DNA of 64,000 nt from contig NC_053049.1 of NCBI RefSeq assembly GCF_003473485.1, forward strand, positions 11,780,001 through 11,844,000. The letters run 5' to 3'. Positions 20,852 through 33,245 of this stretch are shown here, piece after piece (the stretch's first letter is position 1; the number at the start of each line of letters is the position of its first letter). A program made the position numbers and the translations under genes. Below the pieces are notes generated by a model. That model did no database searches. It saw only the letters and a program-made list of their open reading frames with translations, and was not told the origin of the DNA. The DNA is from Medicago truncatula (Eukaryota > Streptophyta > Magnoliopsida > Fabales > Fabaceae).

Positions 20852-22017
20852 AAAGGTGTTGCCAACTATTTTTTTTTTCTTCTAAAAGATAGCCAGCTAT
20901 CATAGTATCTCTCTCCTTTGGCCAGAGAGCAATGTTTTTTATAAGCAAAAAAAATGTAAACTTTTATATTTATGCTATTTTTCCAGGCATTCGTGGTATT
21001 TGCAAGATGTCTTGTACTCCTGTTTGTTATAATATATTGATTATTGATAATTAATTTGCCTTCTAAAAAAGAAAGAGTGGGGTTAGAGGACAGCAAAATT
21101 ACGTTGGAAATGCGTGATTATGAGATGATATAAGATGCCATGAGTGTTTTCTTGCACTTTCCACTCGTCACGGTGTGTCTTTTTATTTTTGCTTCATGTT
21201 CTCTTACTTAAATCAAACGTGAAGTCCAATTAATTGAAGAATTAAACTACATAATTAAATGTTGCATGTCTACTTCACGTCTTTGTTAGTCTAATTTATT
21301 GGTGAGGTACCATATAAAGAGTAAGTACTACCTTTAAGACATTTGTGATAGCACGATTTTTTGGACAAGAACCTATAAAATGTTTTAACCTTAATTAATG
21401 ACGTAGCCCGGATTATCGGGAAAAAAAGGCATAACCTGATTTATATCCCCGCCAAACTCTCAAAAACACACGTTTGAACATAGTCTATGAACATTTTAAA
21501 TTATATAATCCGAACAAATTTGAGCAAAATTTCGGATTATAAAATCCGAAACATCTCAGAATATGGACGGTGGCTTGGTTAGTAAGGTTGGACAATTTCA
21601 TATGGAAATACGAGTGAAAGACAATATATTTGAACATTAAAAAAATAATAGATTTAGATCCTAAAAAACTATATGCAAATTGATTAAAAGGAAGAAAAAT
21701 GACATGAAAAAAGATAAATAACGAAATTTCTATATGAAATTAAGTTAAAGGACCAAAAGAGTTATTTTTCAAATTTTTATTAAATATTAGTGTAAATTGT
21801 TGTGTTTTAACGGAAGATTTTTCTTTTTTCTGTATTTTGAACGCGTTCCAATTATATATAATCTAAAAATGATTAAATTGGGTTATGTAATTCGAAAGAG
21901 GTAAAATGGCCAAACTGAAAGGCGCGTGTGAAGGGCTCATGAGAGAAGAGTAGGGTGGGAAAAGAAATATTCTTCATTTAAACGCACATTATGGTCTAGA
22001 TCCATATTAAAAAGAAA
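20852..22017. other. Intergenic AT-rich DNA
   Basis: No supported gene. Between 21405 and 21560 the words CGGATTAT and ATAATCCG recur in both orientations, suggesting a decayed small inverted-repeat element. Confidence 0.35.
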
Positions 22018-22019
22018 AT

Positions 22020-22148
22020 TGCTATTCTCACAACATTTTTTGTTCATTCCCAACACAAAATACTTATGCGTGAGTTAACTCACGCTTAGAATACTCGTAC
22101 ATGAGTTAGGCTATTTTGTTGGAAATGAGAAAAAAAAAATTGGGAAGA
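22020..22148. mobile_element. Fold-back MITE
   Basis: About 130 bp that folds on itself. The centre is the perfect palindrome GCGTGAGTTAACTCACGC (22068-22085). Outward lie CCCAACACAAAATA on the left and TATTTTGTTGGAAATGAG on the right, which pair imperfectly. No target duplication was fixed. Confidence 0.5.
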
Positions 22149-22309
22149 GCTGTACCCTATTAAAAATGAAAATGAGTTCAACCCACATTTCCAATAAAAC
22201 CCATAAAACAAACCATTTTCACCGCATCTCTAACCGGAGGATCAACATTCTTTTTATTTGGGGTTCTGAATTTTACTTATTGAAATTAAACTTTATTGGG
22301 CGGTTTAAG

Positions 22310-22434
22310 AAATGAAGGTTGTTGTACTTGGAACAAGGTGGATTGGACAGTCTCTTTTGCGAGCAATGCTTGTGTTGTGGTGATGTAGTTCATGATTCAC
22401 ATGCTGAAGATATAGCTTCAACAGCTTTGATCAG
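22310..22434 (+). pseudogene. Broken copy of TAD1 exon 2
   Basis: Matches exon 2 of the intact TAD1 gene at 55077-55197. It reads MKVVVLGTRWIGQSLLRAML, with two codons (TG) missing from the LGTGTK motif, then shifts frame and meets a stop. The catalytic-site block HDSHAEDIA is still readable in another frame, and the exon ends ATCAG before GT as in the intact gene. Similarity extends upstream into intron 1 (TTTTTATTTGGGGT, near 22252). No exon 1 or exons 3-10 follow. It is a DNA-level partial duplicate and not functional. Confidence 0.85.
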
Positions 22435-22837
22435 GTTTCTTTCCATACATAACATGAGGCTAACTAGTGTACATATGCTTTAGTTAATCTTGAATGTGCT
22501 TTAAGTGGGTTTAGACCCTTGTTAGCTTGCTAGAATATCATCGATTTTTTTCTTCTATTAATTGATGACTCCTTGTTTAATTGCTATATTTAGCATTCTT
22601 TTCCTGGGTTTAGACCCTCTTTTATCCCCCCATAAAAAACTTGACGCCATAATGTTTTTTTTCTTTCTATGTTGCATATTTTATCGACAATTTTAGTGCA
22701 TTTTTGGCGTGATATATATATATATTTTTTTATATACAAAGGATTTGAAAAGAAATAAAACAGAAAAAAAAAACAAAGCTCGAGGACGAGCTAACGCCTA
22801 AGGCATCAACTATCAAAACATGATTCAATTGTCTCCG

Positions 22838-22893
22838 TAAACTTAGCTCAGTTGATAAGGATAATGTATAATATATGCAAAGTCGATCCATAT
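22838..22893 (+). mobile_element. tRNA-derived SINE remnant
   Basis: AACTTAGCTCAGTTGATAAG followed by ATAATATATGCAAAG. This is the A-box half of the legume SINE found at 18063, 35511 and 50960. The B-box half is lost. Confidence 0.5.
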
Positions 22894-23196
22894 ATTTGTT
22901 AACTTTTCTAAAAATATGATGAAAAGCAATCACCCAATGTAAGTTGTGGAATTGCCTAACCTTTTGATGAGAGGAGCATAAGAGCATAATTATCGGTTGA
23001 CTCTTGCCATGTTATCACTTTTCCCAAAGCCATTGTGTCACCGTAGTAAAGTCATTGTATCAATCCAAATTGCATCTTCCATTTATTTTTATAAATGGAG
23101 AGGATCATCCAAGCCACCTAGTGCATTAACTATTTCACCAAATGAGAAAATTCTAAAACTTGCAAAAATAAATGCCATTTTGTCCATTAGTTATTA

Positions 23197-23959
23197 GAGT
23201 AAATTACACTCCCCTCCCCTCAAAGATGCTTGAATTACACTCCCCTCCCCACTTATGTTAAAATATACACTTTCCTCCCCTCTTATTCAAAACATATTAG
23301 AAAATATTTCACTCCCCTCCCTTGAAAGAAGCTTGAATTACATTTCCCTCCCCTCTTAAGTTAAAATCTACTATTTAGTCCCCAAACAATTTTTTTTTAA
23401 TTTCTAATAATATAGCAAAAAAATAATCTAACTCACTTCAAAGAAAAATAGTAGTGTGGGTTCATTTTATTTTAATATAATCAAATTTTAAATACATATC
23501 TTTCTCTATTTTTTTTATTCACAATCTCATTAATATATAGTTTTAAACTCTATTATAAAATATGAAACAACCCAAAATAAAATTAAAATATGTGAAAAAT
23601 TACTAAAGTCAATTAAGTATATGGTTATTTAAAAGTGAATTTTATACTCTATATTATAAAATTAATAACAAAATATTTAAATTTAATGTCATTGACATCT
23701 AGATTATAAAGAAACAAATTTATATTTTTTAAATGGTGATTCAATATTAATATATATTATAAAAATATTTATCTATGTTAAAATAAATTAAAGTGTAATC
23801 CATAATTAATTATTCAGGGAGGGGGTTGTAATGCAAGCATCTTATAGAGGAGGGGAGTATAAATTTTACTTTTCAAAGGAGAAGAGTGTATATTTTAACA
23901 TAAGAGAGGAGGAGAATGTAATTCAAGCATCTTTGAAGGGAGGGGAGAGTAATTTACTC
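23197..23959. mobile_element. Mutator-like element with long inverted repeats (1 of 4)
   Basis: 763 bp. Exact 9-bp target duplication TAGTTATTA at 23188-23196 and 23960-23968. Ends start GAGTAAATTAC on both sides, and the inverted similarity runs about 100 bp, with C-rich phrases (CTCCCCTCCC) and AGATGCTTGAATTACA in both arms. The interior is AT-rich with no gene. Confidence 0.88.
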
Positions 23960-24251
23960 TAGTTATTATTAAACACCAAATTAGAGCTAGAAATTAAAAT
24001 TTAACCTCTAAAATAGTTTTTTAGTCTCAAATTTATTGTTTTAAGTGTTTTATGTTACAAGTCACTTTGAGTTTTAGCTTAACTAACATCACATGTGTTG
24101 TTTATAGTTAACTATTGAAACTTCGTCAACAATTTCATTATCAATAATAATAGACCTTCAAAATAAGTTGGCTTGAAGATTAAAAGTCAAATGGTTCAGA
24201 CTGTTTCATTGAAATCTTCCTCAACACAATTCAAAGATGCATATTTATTTT

Positions 24252-24785
24252 GACTTAAATGCTATTTTAATCTCTTAACTATTTAATTGGTATCGCTTTG
24301 GTCCCTTAACTAAAAAAAAGATTGTTTGAGGATTTTAAGTGTTTTTTAGTCTCGTTTTGGTCCCTTCTGTTAGGTTTCCGTTAGTTTTAATAAAAAATAT
24401 TAAGTGTGGACACGTGTCACCTTGTCGTTGGCTCTGAAAATTATTATTTTTTAAATATATATATTTTATTTTTTTGTAAAAAATTCCGAGAACCAATGAC
24501 ACGTGTCACTTTGTCATTGGTTCTGGGATTTTTTTTATAAAAAAAATATATATTTTGAAAAAAAATTAATTTTTTTTTGTAAAAAAAAAAAAAACTCAGA
24601 GCCAATGACAAGGTGACACATATCCAGGAGTTATCTTTTTTTTTTAAAACCCTAACGGAAACCTAACAGAAGGGACCAAAACGAGACTAAAAAAAAACTT
24701 AAAATCTTCAAATAATCTTTTTTTTAGTTAAGGGACCAAAACGATACCAATTAAATAGTTAAGGGACCAAAAGAGCATTTAAGCC
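24252..24785. mobile_element. Mutator-like element with long inverted repeats (2 of 4)
   Basis: 534 bp. The left end is GACTTAAATGCTATTTTAAT and the right end, in reverse, GGCTTAAATGCTCTTTTGGT. The arms pair for about 150 bp (GGTCCCTTAACTA, TTTTGGTCCCTTCTGTTAGG). Flanks TTTATTTT and TTTATTTA suggest a decayed target duplication. The arms also carry GACACGTGTCAC-type words. No coding capacity. Confidence 0.75.
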
Positions 24786-24849
24786 TTTATTTATTCATTA
24801 AAGCAAAACTTCATCTTGGGCCGACACGAGTTTTTATACATATTTATTT

Positions 24850-25614
24850 GGCTTAAATATGCAAACCGTCCCTGTAATTTGGGCTCATTTTGATTTTCGT
24901 CCCTGTAAAAAAAATTAATTAATTACATCCCTGTAAATTTTTTTTTGTTTTAAAAATGTCCCTGGCCCCACTTCGCTGGTGATGTGGCAACGTTTTGGGC
25001 CACGTGGCAGTTGCTGACTGGACAACTCATGCCACGTGGCAGTCCACATAATTAAAAAATTAAAATTATTTTTAATGTTTTAAAAATATAAAAAAAAAAT
25101 TAAAAATATAAAAAAAAATTTAAAAAATTAAAATTATTTTCTGAAATTATTTTTATCATATAATTTTTAAAAAAATTAATTTTTTTTTTAAATTATAAAA
25201 TCTGATATTTCTGAAAAAAATGAAATGATTTTTTTAATTTTTTTTAAAATATGAAGAAAAAATATATAATTTTCAAATTTAGAAAAATTAATGGTCGAAA
25301 GTTTAATTTTAAAAGTTTTTTTCGATTTTTTTAATGATTTTTGAATTTATTTTCATATTTTTTTAATTTAAAAAAATAATTTTTAAAATTTTAAAATAAT
25401 TTTAATTTTTTAATTATGTGGACTGCCACGTGGCAGAAGTTGCACAGTCAGCAACTGCCACGTGGCAAGACCCATGCCACATCACCAACGAAGTGGGGCC
25501 AGAGACATTTTTAAAAGAAAAAAAAATTTACAGGGATGTAATTAAAATTTCTTTTTTACAGGGACGAAAATCAAAATTAGCCCAAATTACAGGGGCGGTT
25601 TGCATATTTAAACC
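24850..25614. mobile_element. Mutator-like element with long inverted repeats (3 of 4)
   Basis: 765 bp. Exact 9-bp target duplication TATTTATTT (24841-24849, 25615-25623). Ends GGCTTAAATATGCAAACCG and, in reverse, GGTTTAAATATGCAAACCG. The arms pair for about 210 bp and include GCCACGTGGCAGT. The middle is almost pure A/T. Confidence 0.9.
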
Positions 25615-25648
25615 TATTTATTTATTTAGTTACATAATATTGTAAAAT

Positions 25649-26913
25649 AGGCTTTAATATGTTTTTCATCCCTGCAATTAGGGATTATTTAAAAATTCGT
25701 CTCTGTAATCGTTAATCTTGTCAAATTGCCCCTGCAAACGTTAATCATTTAAAATTTCGTACCTCATCACTGTTAATCACTGCCACGTCATCAAATTAGC
25801 AAAATAGCATGGGAATGGACAAAAATACCCCTAACTTCTCAGACAAACGCAAAAGGACAAAATTACCCCTTAAATAATTCATCTTCCTGTTCTCCACAAA
25901 CCTCCATGGTTCATTCTCCTTCTCTGTTCAGTAAAGAAAATAAAGAAAAAAGTTTCACAGTTTCTACAATATCAACAAAAAGTGATTTCAAACTAAAGAA
26001 ACTAAATCACGCTTTTGAAATCACGCGAATGTTTCTTGAGTTTCACAACAACACAATCCCAATTCAAAACGAAGAACCATCGAATTTGACCATCGCCGGC
26101 GAGATTGATTGGTGTTTAAATTCCACCAATTCTGGTGGTGTGTGAGGGAGTAGCATCCCCGAGTTCCACCAATTCCACCCTCTTTCAATTCAATCCTTCG
26201 TCGATTAATTATCTCGTTTTTATTGTTTCTAACGTTTTTTTGTTGTGTTGTCAGCTTCAACGAAAAGGTCGCATGAGTGTTGGGCTTCAAGCGGTGGTGG
26301 AATTGTACTGGAGCAAAATCACCACCGTCAGCCTTCATCTTCACTGGTGAGAGCTTCAGCAGCTCCACCTTCACCTTCACCTTCACCTTCATCTTCATCA
26401 GTTATTCTAACAGTGATCGACTTGTTTTTAGTGTTGTTGTTGAGAGTAATTCGGTGGTTGTGGTTGAAAAAGTGAAGAATGTTATGATCCGGATTGGAAT
26501 CGGAATTGGAAATTGAAAACATACAGGTTCTTTGGATGTTGTTTCTTTGTTTTTTACTTTGCCTTCAGTTGTTGATTTATCTTGTTGGCTTTGAGTTGCT
26601 GGGAAGAAGAAGAAGAAAAAATGAGAAGGGAATGAATACGGGGGAGAAGAGAAGAGGGGAGAAAAATAAGAGAAATTGGTATAAGGGTAAATCCGTCATT
26701 TTGCCACGCTGTGATAGAAGGAAGGGCATTTTCGTCTGTTCAAACCAAGCTTTGCTGGGTCAGACTGCCACGTCAGCTAATCAGTGATTAACTGTGATGA
26801 GGGGCGAAATTTTAAATGATTAACGTTTGCAGGAGCAATTTGTCAGGATTAGCGATTACAAGGACCAATTTTTAAATGATCCTTAATTGCAGGGACGAAA
26901 CACATATTAAAGC
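25649..26913. mobile_element. Mutator-like element with captured-looking interior (4 of 4)
   Basis: 1265 bp. Exact 9-bp target duplication TTGTAAAAT (25640-25648, 26914-26922). Ends AGGCTTTAATATG and, in reverse, GCTTTAATATGTG; arms pair for about 200 bp (ATCATTTAAAATTTCG, CTGCCACGTCA). Unlike its neighbours it has a non-A/T interior (25880-26700) with open frames on both strands and an imperfect run of CACCTT hexamers at 26367-26398. This layout is that of a Pack-MULE carrying host sequence, but I do not recognise the interior. Confidence 0.85.
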
Positions 26914-27115
26914 TTGTAAAATAATATCAATAATTTGTTTTAGGGGAATACCAATCATTTTTATTAGATATAATAAATTCATTAAATTTTTTTAAAAACT
27001 CGGAAAAGAATCATAAAAAAACAACATGCTTAAGTAGTAATCGAAATAATTAAATAATTTCATATGCTTAAATATTGCTATCATATTCATTGAATTATTT
27101 GCAAGTCCAATCAAT

Positions 27116-27278
27116 TTTTTTTTGGCTTTCGCTCCGGTTTCTGATCCATTAATGATGAGCGATTAATCCGACTCGTGCGTAAAAGCATGTGTATTGACTA
27201 AGCGTTTTTTCCTCTGAAAATTGAACCTGATATTTCCCGGAGGAACTCCTTACCACTGGAACCTAAGCAACTTGGTTC
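27116..27278 (-). mobile_element. SINE-like retroposon
   Basis: The T run at the left edge is the poly(A) tail of a minus-strand insertion. Flanked by AAGTCCAATCAAT (27103-27115) and AAGTTCAATCAAT (27279-27291), 12 of 13 identical. The body (GATGAGCGATTAATC, CCGGAGGAACTCC) matches the element at 49674-49842 in the opposite orientation. Confidence 0.75.
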
Positions 27279-27474
27279 AAGTTCAATCAATTGACTATAA
27301 TTTATAGAGGAATGAACTGACTAGTATATTGTTTTATCAACATATACTAGTTGTCAAAGCAATTATATGCATTAAATGAAAGGAATGATTCAAACCTCAT
27401 ACTTCCAATGTATATTTTTTATGTTAAAGACTATATATCCTGATAGAATCAAAAGTATATTATAAGAAACTTGG

Positions 27475-29775
27475 ATGGCCATACAAAATTTCATTTTATG
27501 TTTCCTAATTTTCTTCCTAAGTTATGGAATCCTAATTCCAACACAGTGCCTTGGTAAAATATGTCTACCAAAAGAACATGTTGCATTATTTGTATTTGGA
27601 GATTCATTATTTGATGTTGGAAACAATAACTTTATCGATACTACTACTGATAATCAGGCAAATTACCCACCATATGGTGAAACCTTCTTCAAGTATCCAA
27701 CTGGTAGATTTTCTGATGGACGTGTCATTCCAGATTTCATAGGTAAGATTATGTGTCTGTTTAAATTGACTTATTTGAACTAATCTATTGGTATAAATAA
27801 CTTATGACATGCTCATAAGTTATTTTTCAACTTATTTTTATAAGCACTTCATAATACGGTATGGAAATACCTTATAACTTATATGAAAACAGTTTCAGTT
27901 TATTTTACTATTTGTTGATTGATTACTTGAATGCTTTTCAACTTAACTATATATACCAATTAACAATCTGATCATGATTACATTGATGCAGCTGAGTATG
28001 CTAAGTTGCCATTAATTCAATCATATTTTCCTCGTGTTCAAGAATATGTTAATGGAATCAATTTTGCATCAGCAGGAGCTGGGGCTTTAGTTGAAACACA
28101 TGAAGGACTGGTCTGCTTTATGTTGCTAATTTAATCATGTTGCAATTGTTAATTCCTGGTTGAATTGCAATTTTTCGTCGTAGTTTAAATCTAACATTGA
28201 GGTGCAAGTATCTGAAAAAATATATAATTCAATGATTTATAGTAGATGATATGAAATTTTGATATTTTCAGGTGAAAGATCTAAAGACTCAATTGACTTA
28301 TTTCAAGAATGTTAAGCAAGAATTGAGGCAGAAACTAGGAGATGCAGAAACTACAACTCTGTTGGCCAAAGCAGTTTACTTGATTAACATTGGAAGCAAT
28401 GATTATTTTTCAGAAAATTCCAGCTTATACACTCATGAAAAATATGTATCCATGGTAGTTGGTAATCTCACAGATGTGATCAAAGTATGTAAAAGTTTCT
28501 TTTCTTCTGCATTTTTAAATACATCAAAGTTCACTTGTTTTAACGACTTGTTTGAATCGACTTATTTAAATATCTACTTGCATATGAGACTATTTGAGAA
28601 AGTTTATACGGAAACAAAGTATGGTAGGCCCATAAGTTGTTTTTAGTTTATTTTCATCGGCTCTCATTAATACTTTTGAACAACTTATATCTTTTATGAT
28701 AACAATTCGCCTCTATTTTGTATTGTTTTATAACTTATACATAAATACTTGTATGATCAACACTTCTACTATAAATAATTAATTAAACTGTTTATCCGAA
28801 CACGACCCAAATCTTCTAACTATCTATTCGAATACGTTTCAGGGAATACATGAGATTGGTGGGAGGAAATTCGGGATTCTTAACCAACCATCTCTTGGTT
28901 GTTTTCCAACCATCAAGGCATTTGTAAATGGAACTAAATCAGATTCTTGCATTGAAGAGTTTTCAGCACTTGCCAAACTGCATAACAATGTGCTTTCTGT
29001 GCAACTTAACAAGTTAAAGAAACAGATCAAAGGATTTAAATATTCATATTTCAATTTCTTTGACTTTTCTTATGAATTCATAAACAACCCATCCAAATAT
29101 GGTAGGTAATGGTATATTTATTTATAGCATTATTTATTACTGTTGAATAATTCTTTACCGAATATATGTATTGTGAAATTGATTTTCCTAAAAAAATTGT
29201 ATTAAGCTACCATCAAATAAATTATATATGTAAAACTATATATTAATCCAAAATGTATACAAGATGTTAATCTTGACATATTATAATGATATATTAAATA
29301 ATCTTATAGACATAATTTACATGATAATAACTTTCAATTTAAGGATGAGTTTGATTCATGGATGAAACAATTTTTAATCGCGACAAATACTACATCGATA
29401 TAAATATTAAATAATCTTGACAAATATTATATCGATATAACTTGATTTTTATTATTTATATTTATCTAGTTCTAATATGTGTTGCTTAATTTAGGTTTGA
29501 AAGAAGGAGGAGTGGCATGCTGTGGTAGTGGCCCTTACAATGGATATTACAGTTGTGGAGGTAAAAGAGAAGTGAAAGATTATGACTTGTGTAAGAATCC
29601 TTCTGAATATGTGTTTTTTGATGCCATTCATGCTACTGAAAGTGCTAATAGAATTATTTCCCAATTTATGTGGAGTGGAAATCAAAGTATCACTGGCCCA
29701 TACAATTCAAAACACTATTTGAAGAATAATTCAATCATATATATTCACATTAATTATCAAAGTTGTTTGCACTAG
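27475..29775 (+). CDS. GDSL esterase/lipase, copy 1 (frameshifted tail)
   Basis: Secreted SGNH/GDSL hydrolase. Exons 27475-27742, 27992-28110, 28272-28484, 28843-29101 and 29495-29775 join in phase to 379 aa. A hydrophobic signal peptide covers about residues 1-26. Block I is [12 protein letters not shown] (Ser44), block II NFASAGAG, block III GSND (Asn172), and block V DAIHATE (Asp329, His332), so the catalytic set is complete. Odd point: just before the end a single base is missing relative to copies 2-4 (near 29706). The family ending GPYN-xK-x-LFEE-stop becomes GPYNSKHYLKNN and reads on to a stop at 29773, a changed tail about 15 residues longer. Exon 2 is one codon shorter than in the other copies. 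The enzyme could still be active because the change lies after all catalytic blocks. Confidence 0.9.
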
Positions 29776-29799
29776 AAGACAAAATACATGTACTGGTGT

Positions 29800-30530
29800 T
29801 TTCTTGGTGAATAACTGAAAGAATACTTTTCTTATACATTGTGTCATTAATTTCTTTGACAAAACAATGTGTCATTTCTCTCAAAAAAAACAATGTGTCA
29901 TTTTCTTCTTTTTTTGCTCCTTTGTATTTCCCCCACTAGATTAGGATATTATCAAAAATATAAAATATAAATAAAGATATATAGTCAAGTTTCCATCCTT
30001 CAGGAAAAGTATATACTCGTGTTATTGAAAATAGAAAAGGAGAAACACAGAACAAAAACCCAAATTTTTGTTTCTCACACAAACTATGGACTTTTTATTT
30101 GTTGTCTCAAACAAAATGGTTCTTGTCAGGCGAATAGTTGGAAATGCAACTTCTTTGCTCTTTTGATTTGGCCTTTTACTCTTTGACCTAAATTGCTACA
30201 ATGTGTTGGAAACAATGTTAAAGTACAATGAATTCAGTGTTGACATAGATTTATAATATGAGTTAGGCTAACGAGTGTTCTTAGGGCACTTGTTAAAGAT
30301 TCAAAAATAGAGATATTTGTTAAATTTTATGTAGAAAAAAATTACTTTTTGTTGTTTCAATGTCTTGAATGCACAATTTTCAAGGTAAAATTTCCACTTT
30401 AAACTTCTAAACAAGTGCTCTAAGAGCATTTGTTAGCATTTCTCTTATAATATTTACATGAATTGAGCATTTTTCATCTGGTTTCTTGCAAAATAAGTTA
30501 AAAAGCACCCTAAAATATATAGGTAAATTA
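29800..30530. other. Intergenic AT-rich DNA downstream of GDSL copy 1
   Basis: No gene. A short phrase, AAACAATGTGTCATTT, is repeated near 29862 and 29888. Confidence 0.4.
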
Positions 30531-30534
30531 ACAC

Positions 30535-31535
30535 CATTTTGGCACTTGTCACGTACCGGAGGGGAGAGACCCCTATTTATAGTGATGTATTATGGTGATA
30601 TCCTGATTCACCCTACAACTTGGGATTAATTCCAGGACTCTTGCACTTTCAAGAGATTTTTCTCACTATAATCAAATCCTGATTACAACAATAACACTAA
30701 GACAATCTCGTCCTAGATTTCCTTGCCTCAACCTAAAAGACTTCCTATTCTCAATCCAGAGATACAACAAGTTTTTCACACAAACTCTAGGAGTAGTAAT
30801 CATATATGAAGCACAATACACTTAGAGCATAGCCTTACAAATGTTTCTATTATTTTTGCTAGACAAGGTATATACTGTAAACAAGTATGAATGTAATTAC
30901 AAGTATATACGAATAGGTAAGACTTTGTATGTAATCTTGAATTCAGTATTATGTCATAACCTTCTTTAAACAAACTCGGTCTCTTATATAACAGTGATCT
31001 AGATGACCGTTGATGAAGAAATCATTGTCATTAAATGCCTGAATAAATGCTGAGATATCTTGAAGATTTGGAGGTTAACGCTTCGGTCATTCAAATTCAT
31101 CAATGATGATAATAAAGGATTTTTATTCCCTTGCATAAGTCAGCATAAGCTTTCCTTCTTTGAGATGCTAGTTGTTGCGCGCATCAATGATGTTTCACTA
31201 GAGTCAAATGCTTGGTACAAATGATCCTACTACAGAGGATATTACATAAGAATTGACTTCCACATATGACCTTATTCTTGATCCAGAGCTCTGCCTTTAT
31301 CTATGACACTGAACTCAATAAGGTCCAGAGCTTCAAAATACTTAGCATGTGAAGCAACAATTAGCTTTGACTTCACGTCTAGAGCTTTAACTTATCTAGA
31401 TTTTAGACTATATCAAGAGGCAGTACTTCATGTACTTAAAATTTTATGCACAATTAAACATATTAGAGAATCATAATTGTTCTCAACTATGCTTCGTATA
31501 TTGCTTTGTTATCATCAAAACTTTAAGAGCATCTA
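30535..31535 (-). mobile_element. LTR retrotransposon remnant (copia-like)
   Basis: Non-coding stretch whose minus strand ends in the phrase AAAGTTTTGATGATAACAAA, which I associate with SIRE/Maximus-type copia LTRs in legumes, and whose other side has CGGAGGGGAGAGACCCCTAT. No gag or pol protein is readable and no paired LTR was found. Classification rests on style, not on protein. Confidence 0.4.
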
Positions 31536-31539
31536 TAAT

Positions 31540-33030
31540 GGTAGTCAACTAATAGGGATTCCTTTAATGGACCTCATATGTACACCTCATTTATTTATAT
31601 TTTTTTAATAAAAATTCATATTAAGTACTCAATGACACCAATGACAATACACTAACAGGGACTTCAATGAAAAGTGCTTAAATTTCTCTAGCTTTTGTAA
31701 AAAAAAAACCATTTAGTTAAAATTTTAAATGACATATATGTCCATACATTTAGGAAGTTTTGTGAAAGGGAGTGTGAGTTTTGGTAAAATGTAAGTGGGA
31801 GTAGACTTGCTAAGTGTTTGTATATATAAGGCGATGTTAAGTGTTTGTGTAACTTGATTTAAAATTTTACTCTTTATTTAAACTATTTTATTCATAATTT
31901 TTTTTAAAAATCTTTCAAGTTTTTGTGAAACTATTTTATCATTCTGTGCTTAATTTTTTTTTCCTTCAGTTTCCTTTAATATTAGGTCATTTTGTAGACG
32001 ATAGATAGAGTCTTAGGTATAGGTGATGTTTTTACCATGCTTCTTTTAGTTTAAAAAAGTTTTTTTTTTTAGGATAGTTAAAAAAATATAATGATATGTT
32101 ATTTCATCATCCATTTTGATACAATTTATACAACTAAAGATATACAAAGCAATGTGAGTATTGACATGAAAATTAAAGCAAGCAAAAGATTATTAAAATA
32201 CTGCATTACCCGGTATATCATTAATCATCCCATAAATTGTTCAAAAATAGTTATTCAAATAACATTTATAAAAAAAATATATTTGATATATACAAAATGT
32301 AATAAATTAATCAACATAATTTTGGTGGAAACATCCGCTCCTTTGGTGTCCACATGTAATCTTTTTGCCTATTTTGTTGGTGCTTTCATAATTTTGGCAC
32401 CTTGACTTTGTAAATATTCTTGGATGGTTTATCTTTTGCATGCCTTGTGCGGGGTGAATCAGATGTGTCTATAATATATCTCATTTTAGTTTGTTAAAAA
32501 AAATCAAACATAATATAATTTCAAATGCTTAAATGTTGTTATAAGACTTATTCAATCATTTTCAGGTCCAATAAATTTTGTTGAATACAATGGAACGACT
32601 GACTGTAATATTTTGAGGTCCAATCAATTTTGTTGAATACTATTGAACGACTGGACTACATTTTTTTTTTGTCAAGACTACAATATTACTTTATCACTAT
32701 ATTAATTGACAAAGTAATTAGATGCATATTATTTTTCTCTTTGCTGACGTTTTTCAAGTTGTAAAACAATCACAACGAAATTTCAAGTTTTTCAAGCATA
32801 TCTGAACTTTAATAATTTTCTTTTGTTGGAACCCTAGTTCAAAAACATTTTCGGGCACCGAAGGGATTATTGGAATGAATGAGTTAAGCAACTCTCTCTT
32901 TGAGACGTTTCATGACATTTTTTAAAATGGTACAAACAGATTATCAACAACGATGTTCCTGTGATAAAACAGTTCAACAATTGTATCAGAGTCCTACTGC
33001 AGTGTATTATTCATTCTAAAAATTATACAT
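31540..33030. other. Intergenic DNA upstream of GDSL copy 2
   Basis: AT-rich, no gene. At 32560-32650 the phrase GGTCCAATCAATTTTGTTGA occurs twice; it also marks the upstream regions of copies 3 and 4 (40550, 46400), so part of the promoter side was duplicated with the genes. Confidence 0.45.
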
Positions 33031-33245
33031 CCTTAAATATGATGCTAAGATCACTTTAATATGATAATAAGATCATTCTTGTATGATAATAAGATTACTC
33101 TAATATGGTACTAGGACTAACTCCTAAATCATAGGGACAAAGTTACTTTGACCATTCTAATATGGTACTATGATCACTCATAAACCGAAGGGACAATGAT
33201 ACTATGACCATTCTAATATGGTACTACGACCACTCACGAACCAAT
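33030..33245. repeat. Degenerate tandem repeat
   Basis: Three to five diverged units around the words ATATGGTACTA and GACCATTCTAATATGGTACT (clearest near 33157 and 33208, about 51 bp apart). Earlier units read ATATGATAATAAGATCA. No coding potential. Confidence 0.6.
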
